A DNA stretch of 42,764 bases from an uncultured Oscillospiraceae bacterium (GCA_934488695.1 CAKSSH010000010.1:1-42764); one strand, 5' to 3'. Positions 24,299 through 32,384 are shown, numbered from the stretch's first letter. The notes: generated by a model from the sequence alone, not told the origin. A program made the numbers and translations.

Positions 24299-24550
24299 TT
24301 ATTCTGCGCTGTAAAGGGCGGCGCAGGAAAGTGTGCGCGGATGAGAAAAACTCGGCCAGAACGAATTGCGCTTGCAACAGGCGTGACAGCTACTGCTGCC
24401 GTCACAGTCTACACACAGACACAGGGTGCTGCAGGTGCAGGCTTCTTGAGCACAAGATTTTTTGCAACGACGGCGGTCATATGCCTCGTCGGCATAGCAA
24501 TGCGTATCAGTTGTTTTGAAGGGGCGGGAATTGCAGTTACAACAGCTCAT
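24299..24550 (-). CDS. Small cysteine-rich protein of unknown function
   Basis: This predicted protein of 83 residues has 15 Cys. The central part has pairs such as CTCSTLCLCVDC and CHACC, and the N-terminus begins MSCCNC. There is no signal peptide or membrane helix. That it is a real gene is supported by an ideal AGGAGG eight bases before the ATG, a TATAAT box upstream, and a hairpin right after the stop. The Cys pattern suggests metal binding or a cross-linked structural protein. Its place next to the sporulation genes spoIIGA-sigE makes a spore-coat-like role possible, which is inference. It does not match the six-Cys SCIFF precursors, and no modifying enzyme lies nearby. An overlapping plus-strand frame is less well supported. 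Confidence 0.6.
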   Translation of the reverse strand: MSCCNCNSRPFKTTDTHCYADEAYDRRRCKKSCAQEACTCSTLCLCVDCDGSSSCHACCKRNSFWPSFSHPRTLSCAALYSAE

Positions 24551-24597
24551 GAAAAAAACCTCCTGTATATCAAAATCCGAGAGTCGCTCTCTTTTTT

Positions 24598-24603
24598 ATT
24601 ATA
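24598..24603 (-). promoter_or_regulatory. -10 box of the Cys-rich gene
   Basis: Minus-strand TATAAT lies 48 bases before the ATG. No -35 box matching TTGACA is visible at the usual distance, so it may be weak or regulated. Confidence 0.45.
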
Positions 24604-24660
24604 TGTAGCACGCTTTTTTTAGGTCCTTGCGCGAGGCCTTTAAAAAACGAAACACGGATA

Positions 24661-24694
24661 TTCGACAAAAAAAGCGCCCTTGTCTTGTTACAAT
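24661..24694 (+). promoter_or_regulatory. Spo0A-type promoter of spoIIGA-sigE
   Basis: TTCGACA (24661-24667) is the exact reverse complement of the Spo0A box TGTCGAA and is extended to TTTGTCGAA on the other strand. An extended -10 TGTTACAAT ends at 24694. The -35-like TCGACA lies 21 bases from TACAAT, longer than normal. This recalls the B. subtilis spoIIG promoter, whose unusually long spacer is overcome by Spo0A~P bound over the -35 region. Confidence 0.7.
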
Positions 24695-24715
24695 AAGGCT
24701 AAGGGGGGCTGTCTG

Positions 24716-25597
24716 GTGGAAACGGTATATGTGGACATTCTGCTGCTTACAAATCTGATTATTGATTACTTTTTACTGCGGTTGACGGGAATTCTCTTGA
24801 ATCGAACGATTCGGCCAATACGTCTTTTTTTCGGAACCGGCGCGGCAGCACTTTCCTCCTTGCTGATTTTTGTGCCGCGACTGTCTGTTTTGTCGGAAAT
24901 TTTGCTTAAAATATCTGTGGCCTTGATAGTGGTGCTCATTACATTCGGGTTTGTTTGCCTATCGGGTTACTTCAAGGCGACTGCGCTGTTTTTTGCTGCG
25001 AACGCTGTTTTTGCAGGTGGCGCGCTGTGCCTGTGGGCGGTGTTTCATCCGCGCGGGCTAATTGTACATAATGCAACGGTTTATTATCATCTTTCCCCGG
25101 TGGTGTTGATTTTAAGCTGCGTGACGGTCTATGTTTTATCCAGACTTCTTGTGAGGCTTACAAGACGCCGAGGAAATGCGCAGCATTACAGTGTCACATT
25201 GCGTCTTGACGGTCGCCAGGTGACCCTTGACGCTCTTTTGGACAGTGGAAATTTACTGCATGATTCCTTGTCCGGAGCGCCGGTCATGATTTGCGAGTAT
25301 GAAAAAATCCGGCCGCTGCTGACGCCGGAGTTAAATCGTGTTTTTCAAAAAAAGAGCTTTGAAGAAGGTTTTTACGGGGACATTTTAAAAAGCGGTTGTT
25401 GCGAGCGGTTTCGCGTGATTCCGTTTGACAGCGTAGGCGGCAGCGGTTTAATGGCGGCCCTGCTGCTGGACAGCGCCGTGCTGCATCGAAAAAACGAGGA
25501 TCAAGAGCTGTTCGGGGTCATCATGGCCGTGACGCATCAAAAGCTTTTCGGTGGAGAGACCGGGGCATTGCTGTCCCCGGAGCTTATTTATACATAA
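24716..25597 (+). CDS. spoIIGA: Sigma-E processing peptidase SpoIIGA
   Basis: This 293-residue membrane protease activates pro-sigma-E in the mother cell after asymmetric division. It has five N-terminal membrane helices (to about residue 148), then a pepsin-like half domain with the catalytic Asp176 in LLDSGNLLHD. Later family segments include VIPFDSVGGSG and a C-terminal LLSPEL. The start is a GTG at 24716 behind AAGGGGGG. It is followed 16 bases later by sigE, the standard spoIIG pairing in spore formers. Confidence 0.94.
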   Translation: METVYVDILLLTNLIIDYFLLRLTGILLNRTIRPIRLFFGTGAAALSSLLIFVPRLSVLSEILLKISVALIVVLITFGFVCLSGYFKATALFFAANAVFAGGALCLWAVFHPRGLIVHNATVYYHLSPVVLILSCVTVYVLSRLLVRLTRRRGNAQHYSVTLRLDGRQVTLDALLDSGNLLHDSLSGAPVMICEYEKIRPLLTPELNRVFQKKSFEEGFYGDILKSGCCERFRVIPFDSVGGSGLMAALLLDSAVLHRKNEDQELFGVIMAVTHQKLFGGETGALLSPELIYT

Positions 25598-25613
25598 GAA
25601 AAGAGGAGTCGTT

Positions 25614-26330
25614 TTGAGGCAGGTTTGCAGTCGTTTTCTTTTTTGGTTCGGCGCATTGCTTCACAGGATTTTTCCGGGTGCCGGTGTATATTATGTGAAC
25701 GGACCGGATACCCTGCCGCCCCCTCTAACGGCCGCGCAGGAGCAGCGAGCCTTTGCTCTGCTGCAAACAAAGCCGGCACAGGCGCGGGAAACGCTGATTG
25801 TGCACAATCTTCGTTTGGTGGTATACATCGCTCGTAAATTTGAATCCACCGGTATCGGCGTCGAGGACCTGACGTCTATCGGAACGATCGGATTGATTAA
25901 AGCGGTGAACACCTACTGCCCGGACCGGAATATCAAGCTGGCGACCTATGCGTCGCGCTGTATCGAAAATGAAATTTTGATGTTTTTGCGCAAAAACGGA
26001 AACCAGCGAAGCGAGGTGTCCATTGACGAGCCGTTGAATGTAGATTGGGACGGAAATGAGCTGCTTCTTTCCGACATTCTCGGCACCGACCCGGATACGA
26101 TTAATGCGCATATCGAGCAGGAAGTGGAGCGCGACGTGCTGCTTTCGGCCGTACGGCGACTCTCGCCGCGTGAGCGGATGATTATGGAAATGCGCTTCGG
26201 GCTTTGCGGCCGGCGTGAACATACGCAAAAAGAGGTCGCTGCACTAATCGGGATTTCTCAGTCGTACATATCACGATTGGAGAAAAAAATTATCCTGCGC
26301 CTAAAACGAGAAATCGAGCACCTGATTTAA
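25614..26330 (+). CDS. sigE: Sporulation sigma factor SigE (pro-sigma-E)
   Basis: This 238-residue sigma-70 family protein drives mother-cell gene expression early in sporulation. The N-terminal 27 or so residues (MRQVCSRFLFWFGALLHRIF and on) are the amphipathic pro-sequence, and GVYYVNG marks the region of the SpoIIGA cut. Region 2 includes NLRLVVYIARKFESTG and SIGTIGLIKAVNTY; region 4 includes the helix-turn-helix KEVAALIGISQSYISRLEKK. The start is a TTG at 25614 with AGAGGAG upstream; this gives the length known for B. subtilis SigE (239). Longer in-frame reading would overlap spoIIGA. Use of TTG may keep the level low. Confidence 0.95.
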   Translation: MRQVCSRFLFWFGALLHRIFPGAGVYYVNGPDTLPPPLTAAQEQRAFALLQTKPAQARETLIVHNLRLVVYIARKFESTGIGVEDLTSIGTIGLIKAVNTYCPDRNIKLATYASRCIENEILMFLRKNGNQRSEVSIDEPLNVDWDGNELLLSDILGTDPDTINAHIEQEVERDVLLSAVRRLSPRERMIMEMRFGLCGRREHTQKEVAALIGISQSYISRLEKKIILRLKREIEHLI

Positions 26331-26395
26331 GGTCAAAAGAATTTTCACCGAAAACGCCCTTTTTTCATAAAATGAGATAGAAGGGGGCGACTTTT

Positions 26396-26725
26396 GTGGG
26401 AAAAGCAATCGGTTTTTCGCTGATTTGCGTTCTGGCTTTTATCGGCTTGCGGTATATTTTTGAAATGTTGGAGCAGTTTTTGCACTTTAAAATGCTGCGT
26501 CCGACGGTGCTTTTTTGCAAGATTGCCGGTCATGCGGAGGATGTGGAGCTGCAGGTGCGGTCGCTATCGGCATCGGCAGATCGGGTCTGCGCCGGCGGAA
26601 CGGTGTTTATTGTGGATGGCGGAATGGATTCGGAAACTCGGGAGCTTTGCCGCCGAGCAGCAAACCAGTTTTCTAATGTTTTTGTTGGTGTGTATGATGA
26701 CGGCGCGTTCTTGTTGGATCCTTAA
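26396..26725 (+). CDS. Small membrane protein of unknown function downstream of sigE
   Basis: This 109-residue protein has one N-terminal membrane helix (residues 5-23) and then a mixed alpha/beta cytoplasmic or external part with the hydrophobic strand GGTVFIVDGGM and a C-terminal VFVGVYDDGAFLLDP. I do not recognise a family. The start is GTG 26396 behind AAGGGGG. In B. subtilis sigG follows sigE; here this gene takes that place. A CATAAAAT box (26366-26373) with CACC 16 bases upstream loosely resembles a sporulation-sigma promoter, but a weak sigma-A reading is also possible. A terminator follows. Confidence 0.7.
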   Translation: MGKAIGFSLICVLAFIGLRYIFEMLEQFLHFKMLRPTVLFCKIAGHAEDVELQVRSLSASADRVCAGGTVFIVDGGMDSETRELCRRAANQFSNVFVGVYDDGAFLLDP

Positions 26726-26757
26726 AAGCGGCCGCAGGAAAACCTGCGGCCGCTTTT
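26724..26757 (+). terminator. Terminator after the small membrane protein gene
   Basis: A perfect 15-bp stem (26724-26738 with 26743-26757) with an AAAA loop. The T tract is short (four T, then GATTTT). Confidence 0.85.
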
Positions 26758-26906
26758 GATTTTGCTGCTTTTAAATTGCCGGGATCCGGCAGCTATGAGC
26801 GCCGCCGAGCGGCAGTCTGATCTTTATCGTCAGGACGTTTACAAGGGGGAGAACATTTGCGTGCGCTGACGAAAGCGCGCACAGACGCGTCTTCGGCTTT
26901 TAAAAT

Positions 26907-27884
26907 TTATGCCAAGGAGGGCGCTTTGAATATTTCGGCGGCGGCTTTTTCGACGTCCTTGTTTTTCACCGTCTGTGCCGGCAAAATAAAGGGAAGTGCG
27001 GCCGGGACAACCTCAAAAGTAACGGCGCCGCTTAAAAAAGCGGGCTCACCGTCAAAGCAGGCGGGCAGCTGCTGAACACCGCGAATAGTTACGCGGCGAC
27101 ATTTGTGATAAGAGACGATTCCCTGCATAGCGGGGCTTTCAAAATGCTTGCCGTCCTTGTAAAGATTGAAAAATTGAAGAAACTTTGCGCGGGAGATTTT
27201 ACGAATCGGGCAAACATCCAGAAAACCGTCGGTAGGGTTGGCGTTTGGCGCAGTTTTATACTGGCCGCCGCAGTAAATTCCCTTGGAAACGGAACAAAGC
27301 AGCATATCGTCGTAAATCTCAGTGCCATCATCCAGTGTGATGGTCATCGGAGTGGAGATTTTTTTGGACAAGGTATAAAAAACGCTCATCGAGTATGCCA
27401 TTGGACCGGAGATCCCCGGCTTGGATTTGAACTTGATAAAATTGTGTGCCACCGATGCGTCAAAGCCGATGTTGCACATATTGGCAACGTAACGGCTTCC
27501 GACTCGGATAAGGTCGACCAGGACGGCGGCGCCCTCAATCTGCGCCTGCATATTCAAAAAATCTGCGGCACCGAAAGCCTTGATATAATCGTTACCGGAG
27601 CCGAGCGGCAGGACGCCGACGCTGGCGCCGGGCGTTCCGACAGCGCCGTTAATAACCTCGTTCATGGTGCCGTCACCGCCGCAGGCAAAAAATCGAGTGG
27701 GCTGCTGCAAATTTCGGCAGCGAGTCCGTGTAAATTCCAACGCGTCTCCGGCGGATTTGGTGATATAAAGCTCGTAATCAAGGGCAAAAGCCTTGGCGGC
27801 CGCTTCAATTTGGGTAATAAAATTTACAGCTCGGCCATTTTTACCGGCCTTGGGATTAACAATGAAAATAAACTTATCTTTCAT
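26907..27884 (-). CDS. Diacylglycerol kinase-like lipid kinase
   Basis: This 325-residue cytoplasmic lipid kinase of the DAGK catalytic family phosphorylates diacylglycerol or a related lipid. It begins with IFIVNPKAGKNG and has the nucleotide-binding motif CGGDGTMNEVINGA and PLGSGNDYIKAFG. The C-terminal half has YCGGQYKTAPNANPTDGFLD, where the conserved P-x-A-x-x-x-DG segment resides. ATG 27884 starts one base after the TAA of the upstream glycosyltransferase gene, so translation is coupled; the ribosome binding site is poor. In Gram-positive cells DgkB of this family recycles the diacylglycerol released by lipoteichoic acid synthesis, which fits the rest of the operon. Confidence 0.9.
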   Translation of the reverse strand: MKDKFIFIVNPKAGKNGRAVNFITQIEAAAKAFALDYELYITKSAGDALEFTRTRCRNLQQPTRFFACGGDGTMNEVINGAVGTPGASVGVLPLGSGNDYIKAFGAADFLNMQAQIEGAAVLVDLIRVGSRYVANMCNIGFDASVAHNFIKFKSKPGISGPMAYSMSVFYTLSKKISTPMTITLDDGTEIYDDMLLCSVSKGIYCGGQYKTAPNANPTDGFLDVCPIRKISRAKFLQFFNLYKDGKHFESPAMQGIVSYHKCRRVTIRGVQQLPACFDGEPAFLSGAVTFEVVPAALPFILPAQTVKNKDVEKAAAEIFKAPSLA

Positions 27885-27885
27885 C

Positions 27886-28827
27886 TTAAAACAGCGTGTC
27901 CTCAACGATAAATTTGGGACGAGCCTTGACCTCCTTGTATATTTTGCCGACATATTCTCCGACAATGCCGAGCGACAGCAATTGGATGCCGCCCAGCGCC
28001 CAAATGGAAGCTACGGTCGTGGTCCAACCGGTCACGGTATGACCGCACAGAAAACGAACCAACGAATAGATCAGCACCAGAATACTGCACAAAAAGATAA
28101 GAAACCCGGTTGCCAGCACCATTCGGATGGGCTTAACACTGAAAGAAGTGATTCCGTCCACGGCAAAGGCCATCATTTTCCGAAGCGGGTATTTAGAGGA
28201 GCCGGCAAAGCGCTCCTGGCGCTCATACGTTACTGTGGTGCAGGGGAAACCGACTAACGGAACTACGCCGCGCAGGAACAGATTGACCTCTCGGAATTGT
28301 GACAACGCATCGAGCGCACGCCGACTCATCAGACGGTAGTCCGCATGGTCAAACACCATATCAACGCCTAAAAATCGCATGACGCGATAAAAGCTACGTG
28401 CGGTGGTGCGTTTAAAGGCGCTGTCCTTTTTCCGGCTGCTGCGCACACCGTAAACAACGTCGTTGCCGGCTTCATAGGCCGTAATAAAGTCATCCAGAGC
28501 TTCAATGTCGTCCTGCAGGTCGGCGTCCATGGAAATCACGGCGTCGCAGCGATCCTTCACGGTCATCAATCCGGCCAGCAGCGCGTTTTGGTGTCCCTGA
28601 TTGCGGGACAAACGAATCCCGCAAAAAAGCGGATTATCCCGGTGCAAGCCGTCAATAATCTCCCAGGTTTTGTCTCGGCTGCCATCATCCACAAAAACAA
28701 CGCGACTGTCCGGTGAAACCAGGCTTTTTTGCTGCAACGATGTTATTTTTTGAACCAGGCGGGCTGCAGTTTCGGGCAGAACGGCCTCTTCATTGTAACA
28801 AGGGATAACCCAATAAATCGTTTTCAT
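27886..28827 (-). CDS. Family 2 glycosyltransferase (polyprenyl-phosphate sugar synthase type)
   Basis: This 313-residue enzyme belongs to the DPM1/GtrB/CsbB group, which moves a sugar from a nucleotide donor to undecaprenyl phosphate. The N-terminal GT-A domain has VIPCYNEE, VVFVDDGSRDKTWE and the metal-binding SMDADLQDD; then come RQERFAGSSKYPLRKM and two C-terminal membrane helices (about residues 230-285). ATG 28827 overlaps the yfhO stop as ATGA and has GGAGG upstream. Its place between a YfhO-family gene and a DAG kinase gene suggests a CsbB-like role in decorating an envelope polymer. Confidence 0.92.
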   Translation of the reverse strand: MKTIYWVIPCYNEEAVLPETAARLVQKITSLQQKSLVSPDSRVVFVDDGSRDKTWEIIDGLHRDNPLFCGIRLSRNQGHQNALLAGLMTVKDRCDAVISMDADLQDDIEALDDFITAYEAGNDVVYGVRSSRKKDSAFKRTTARSFYRVMRFLGVDMVFDHADYRLMSRRALDALSQFREVNLFLRGVVPLVGFPCTTVTYERQERFAGSSKYPLRKMMAFAVDGITSFSVKPIRMVLATGFLIFLCSILVLIYSLVRFLCGHTVTGWTTTVASIWALGGIQLLSLGIVGEYVGKIYKEVKARPKFIVEDTLF

Positions 28828-31535
28828 GCTTTTTCCTCCGGGTCGGGCGGCGAATTTTTTTCAAACGCTTGCGGGATACCGGTGTTTTCTTTGCTGAAAT
28901 CTACGAAAGGTGTGGCGTTTTCCGTCGTATCCGTTGCGGCGGTTTCGGCCGCAGAGGCCTCCTGTTCGGCCGGCTCCGGGTCAAACCGGAAGGGGATCGG
29001 AGGTGTCTGCTCCAAGCTGTCGACCGCTGTCCTTGAGGGGTCTGTCGGCTTTGTCAAATCCTTTACTTCGGGCTGTGAAGATTCTCCCGGGGAGTCCGGA
29101 GCCTTTTGGGTGCCTACCAGACGCAGCGAAAGCGGCAGAGCGGTGCTTTCGGGGTTGAACAATTCGGAAAACTCTCGGTCGATCGGGGAACAGTCTTGCT
29201 TTGGTAGCGGATGGCGGCGACGTATCATGCCGAGGATCACCAAATACAAGATCAGCAGCAGTAATGCCGCAGCCGAAACGCAAATGCCGACATACAGCCC
29301 CGGCGTGGTGTAATGAAAAACGATTTCGTTTTCACCGGCAGGCGCCAAAACCGCCACAAAACCGCTGTTGACGCGCTCAACCGTTACGGGCTTTCCGTTG
29401 ACGGTTGCACTCCAGCCGGCATCGTAGGGAACGCTGTAAAAAACGAGATTCTGCTTTTTCAGGGTGATGTGGCTTTTGAATCCGGTTTGCGTCAAGGTGA
29501 AGTCTTTGGCACAACCGGCTCGCAGTCGGGCAACATCCTCGCGCAGATTATCCCGCATAAGCAGGTCCTCCTCCGAGATAGGCTCCAAAAGATTGCCGTA
29601 TTTTTGAATTTGCTCATCGGTCAGTACCAGCGCGTGGAGCATCAATCGGTCCCGAACGGTCTCAGCCAAGTTTTGCATATAATCGGTTGAACTGTAAGTT
29701 TCGTAGACCCAGCCCATAGGAACGTAATTGTCATTTTGATAGATATCAAAGCCGTTTTGTGTGCTGATTTTATAAAAGCCGTAGCAGACGTCCCGTTCCT
29801 CTCGGTCGTGCTCGATAAACAGATATTTGCACCCGGTCAGGGTTCGCAATGCGTAATAGGACGCTTCCGGGCGGGAAGCCACATCCCGCTGAATTCCCAA
29901 AGTTCTGTAAAAGGTCATGACCGATTCCGGCACGACACTGTGAAAGGTCTGAATGGTCGGCAGCCGCCAAAACATCGGCAGGTTGTCCATCCCGTCGTAA
30001 ACATCGACTCTGTAAAACTCATCTTCGATTTTTGTGGGCAAATTGATGTTATCCGCACCGTAAATGCCGCGGTCAATAATAAAATCTTCATCATAGGAAT
30101 GACTTTTGCCGCTGCTGATAAAGGCAAAGGCGATGACAACGGCGGTGATACAGACCATCGCCGTCATTTTGGGAAGAAAACCTTCCCGATGACGCCAGCG
30201 ATTTACAATCAGCACGCACAGCAGAAGGCAGACAAACGCAATGACCACGTAAATCCAGAAGCGCTCCGGAAAAGGGACAAGCCCGAAGGACCATTCTTTG
30301 TTTTTTTGCGTTGGCAGTACGCCGACAGCACAAAAAGCGGCCGTGATTCCTAAGGACCAGCGAATCCCGGTGTTGAGCTCTCGGTCGGTGCAACGCTCAA
30401 AGGCAATGACGCTGGCGGTAGCCATCAGCAGAATGGGCATAAAAAACCAGCGGGCATAGTATGCGTCGTTCAGGGCAAAAAACAGCGCATTCAAGCCCGG
30501 AATCAGTGCCATTACAAGGCTGATTCCAAGCATGCGGCGAATAAAATGCCGCTTATGGGTCTGCATAAAGGTGATTACGCCGCACATACCCACCACCGGC
30601 AGATAGGCACCGAGCGAGGCCCATTTGGCGTTCCCATCCGGGAAAAAGTTGGGCCGCGCCGGAATGTCCGGCGGGAAGAAGAGACACTCCAGAATTGCAA
30701 AATAGCGCTGGGTGTTTCCGTAGGTCACCAGATTCCATCCGGACAGGAGCTCATTGACGCGGTCGTTACCCAGCACGGCAATTACGGACGGAATCAGCAG
30801 CACGCTCGAAAGGCAAAGGCCGAGCACTGCCTCCAAAACAAGACAGAGAAAATCCCGAGGCTTCAGCCGGAATCGGTTAGAGCTTGCAAGTCGCACAAAG
30901 AAATATAAAAGGACAAAGACTACTTCGCCGAAGAAAAAGAAGTAGTTGCAAAGAGAACAAAGAAAAACCGAAAAAGCAAAAAATCCGCGTCGGCCGTCCT
31001 CAACAAACTCTTCCAGCGACAGAAGCAACAGCGGGAAGAAGGCAATAACTTCATGGAAATGATTAAAGAATATGTTGTAAATACCGAAGCCCGAAAAGGC
31101 GTAGAGCAGACCGCCGATAAGCGCCCAGTTGCGGTTTTGAACAAATCGCCGGATATAGGCACAGGAGGTGGCGGCTGCCGTGGCAAATTTGAGACAAAAT
31201 AACGGCGCCATCAGGTAGGGCAGCGCCTCGTTCGGGAACGGAAGCGTCAGCCAAAAAAACGGGCTGCCGAGCAGGTAAAAAGAGTAGGAGCCGATAAAAT
31301 TAGCCCCCAGGTCGGTGTAGAAATTAAAGCCGAAATTGCCCGACCGGATAGCCCTGTGCGCCAGCTGGTAAAAAGGAATTTGCTGAACATTATAGTCCCC
31401 GTAAAACAGAAAAATACCTCGGTCAACAATAACAAAAGGCAGAAAAAACACGGCCGCTACACAAAACGCGAGAAAAAAAGCTTTCAGGCAGAGCTTGCGA
31501 TCCGCAGAAAAATTCTTGGGAGGTTCGGCGTACAC
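28824..31535 (-). CDS. YfhO-family multi-helix membrane protein
   Basis: This 903-residue protein is of the YfhO (GT-C-like) family, thought to move sugars from lipid carriers to polymers on the outer face of the membrane. About a dozen helices fill the first 480 residues, with the early loop GDYNVQQIPFYQLAHR whose acidic residues are typical of GT-C enzymes. A large outer domain (about 490-730) follows, then a last helix near 745-765. The last 140 residues are Pro/Glu/Thr-rich and predicted disordered, unusual for the family. The start is GTG 31535 behind GAAGGA. It leads the operon with the GT2 and lipid kinase genes. Confidence 0.9.
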   Translation of the reverse strand: MYAEPPKNFSADRKLCLKAFFLAFCVAAVFFLPFVIVDRGIFLFYGDYNVQQIPFYQLAHRAIRSGNFGFNFYTDLGANFIGSYSFYLLGSPFFWLTLPFPNEALPYLMAPLFCLKFATAAATSCAYIRRFVQNRNWALIGGLLYAFSGFGIYNIFFNHFHEVIAFFPLLLLSLEEFVEDGRRGFFAFSVFLCSLCNYFFFFGEVVFVLLYFFVRLASSNRFRLKPRDFLCLVLEAVLGLCLSSVLLIPSVIAVLGNDRVNELLSGWNLVTYGNTQRYFAILECLFFPPDIPARPNFFPDGNAKWASLGAYLPVVGMCGVITFMQTHKRHFIRRMLGISLVMALIPGLNALFFALNDAYYARWFFMPILLMATASVIAFERCTDRELNTGIRWSLGITAAFCAVGVLPTQKNKEWSFGLVPFPERFWIYVVIAFVCLLLCVLIVNRWRHREGFLPKMTAMVCITAVVIAFAFISSGKSHSYDEDFIIDRGIYGADNINLPTKIEDEFYRVDVYDGMDNLPMFWRLPTIQTFHSVVPESVMTFYRTLGIQRDVASRPEASYYALRTLTGCKYLFIEHDREERDVCYGFYKISTQNGFDIYQNDNYVPMGWVYETYSSTDYMQNLAETVRDRLMLHALVLTDEQIQKYGNLLEPISEEDLLMRDNLREDVARLRAGCAKDFTLTQTGFKSHITLKKQNLVFYSVPYDAGWSATVNGKPVTVERVNSGFVAVLAPAGENEIVFHYTTPGLYVGICVSAAALLLLILYLVILGMIRRRHPLPKQDCSPIDREFSELFNPESTALPLSLRLVGTQKAPDSPGESSQPEVKDLTKPTDPSRTAVDSLEQTPPIPFRFDPEPAEQEASAAETAATDTTENATPFVDFSKENTGIPQAFEKNSPPDPEEKA

Positions 31536-31579
31536 AGGCAGTCCTTCTTTCTTTTAAGAATCTAAACTATAATAAAATC

Positions 31580-31585
31580 ATTATA
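31580..31585 (-). promoter_or_regulatory. -10 box of the yfhO operon
   Basis: Minus-strand extended -10 TGTTATAAT. The -35 region has no clear TTGACA. Confidence 0.55.
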
Positions 31586-31614
31586 ACACACTTTTTCCTT
31601 TTTTAAAAGAAGTA

Positions 31615-31643
31615 TTGCGAAAAATATGTAAATTTGATAGAAT
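31615..31643 (+). promoter_or_regulatory. Promoter of yfbR
   Basis: TTGCGA (31615-31620), 17-base spacer, TAGAAT (31638-31643). Confidence 0.7.
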
Positions 31644-31673
31644 ATTTATAAATAAAGAAAAGGCGGAGAAGCT

Positions 31674-32261
31674 ATGTCATATTCTTTTTTTGCACTGCTG
31701 TCACGGTTGAAATTGATTGAGCGTTGGGCGCTCATGCGCAGCGTAAGCCCGGAAAATCTTTCGGATCATACGGTACAGGTTGCCTTTATTGCTCATGCGC
31801 TGGCACTGCTCGGAAATCGGCGTCTCGGTAAGCAATATTGCGCGGAGCGGGTGGCCTTGTTGGCCTTGTATCATGATGTGACCGAGATCCTGACCGGCGA
31901 TATGCCCACTCCGGTGAAATATAAAACCGAAACGCTGCGGTCAGCGTACAAGGCGGTGGAGCGTCAGGCGGCCGCTCGGCTTTGTGAAGGCCTGCCGGAG
32001 GATCTGCGGGAGGATTTTTCGGCCATGCTCTTGCCCGGCGGCGCGGACGAACCGTTGTTGCCGTTGATTCGGGCTGCGGACAAGCTGTCGGCGATCATCC
32101 ATTGTATTGAGGAACGCAAGGCCGGTAATTGCGAATTTTTAAGCGCAGAAAAGCAAAATCTTCGCCAGTTGCATGCCCTCAATTGCCCTGAAGCGGAGCT
32201 TTTTGTGTCGGAATTTTTAGAGGACTATCATAAAAATTTGGATGAACTGGTGGATTTTTGA
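31674..32261 (+). CDS. yfbR: HD-domain 5'-deoxynucleotidase (YfbR type)
   Basis: This 195-residue metal-dependent phosphohydrolase removes phosphate from deoxynucleoside 5'-monophosphates in the cytoplasm. HD-domain ligands are the His in SDHTVQVAF, the HD pair in LYHDVTEILTGDMPTPVKY and the later Asp in RAADKLSAII. The Glu in EILTGD and the TPVKY stretch are characteristic of YfbR. Length (about 199 in E. coli) fits. ATG 31674 follows GGCGGAG. It is transcribed alone from its own promoter; the serine operon promoter follows within 20 bases. Confidence 0.93.
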   Translation: MSYSFFALLSRLKLIERWALMRSVSPENLSDHTVQVAFIAHALALLGNRRLGKQYCAERVALLALYHDVTEILTGDMPTPVKYKTETLRSAYKAVERQAAARLCEGLPEDLREDFSAMLLPGGADEPLLPLIRAADKLSAIIHCIEERKAGNCEFLSAEKQNLRQLHALNCPEAELFVSEFLEDYHKNLDELVDF

Positions 32262-32280
32262 AAAAAGCCCGTCGGAGAGA

Positions 32281-32309
32281 TTGACGAACGAACGAAAATA
32301 GAATATAAT
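32281..32309 (+). promoter_or_regulatory. Promoter of the serC operon
   Basis: TTGACG (32281-32286), 17-base spacer, TATAAT (32304-32309). A hairpin, CCGCTCT/AGAGCGG (32331-32349), lies about 15 bases into the leader RNA and may be a 5' stabiliser or a weak attenuator. Confidence 0.87.
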
Positions 32310-32384
32310 GTTATATTATATTTTTAAAAACCGCTCTGTCAGAGAGCGGAAATTTTGCCTGAATGGCAGATAGGTGTGTGTCAG

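Noticed and set aside
24341..24622. Plus-strand frame overlapping the Cys-rich gene
   Set aside because: Its ribosome binding site is weak and distant, and it runs across the Cys-rich gene's own start signals. The minus-strand gene has an ideal AGGAGG, a -10 box and a terminator. Some doubt remains.
26857..27075. Plus-strand TTG-started frame of 72 codons with GGGGGAG upstream
   Set aside because: Most of it is antisense to the C-terminus of the lipid kinase, which is conserved. The purine-rich upstream sequence is likely chance.
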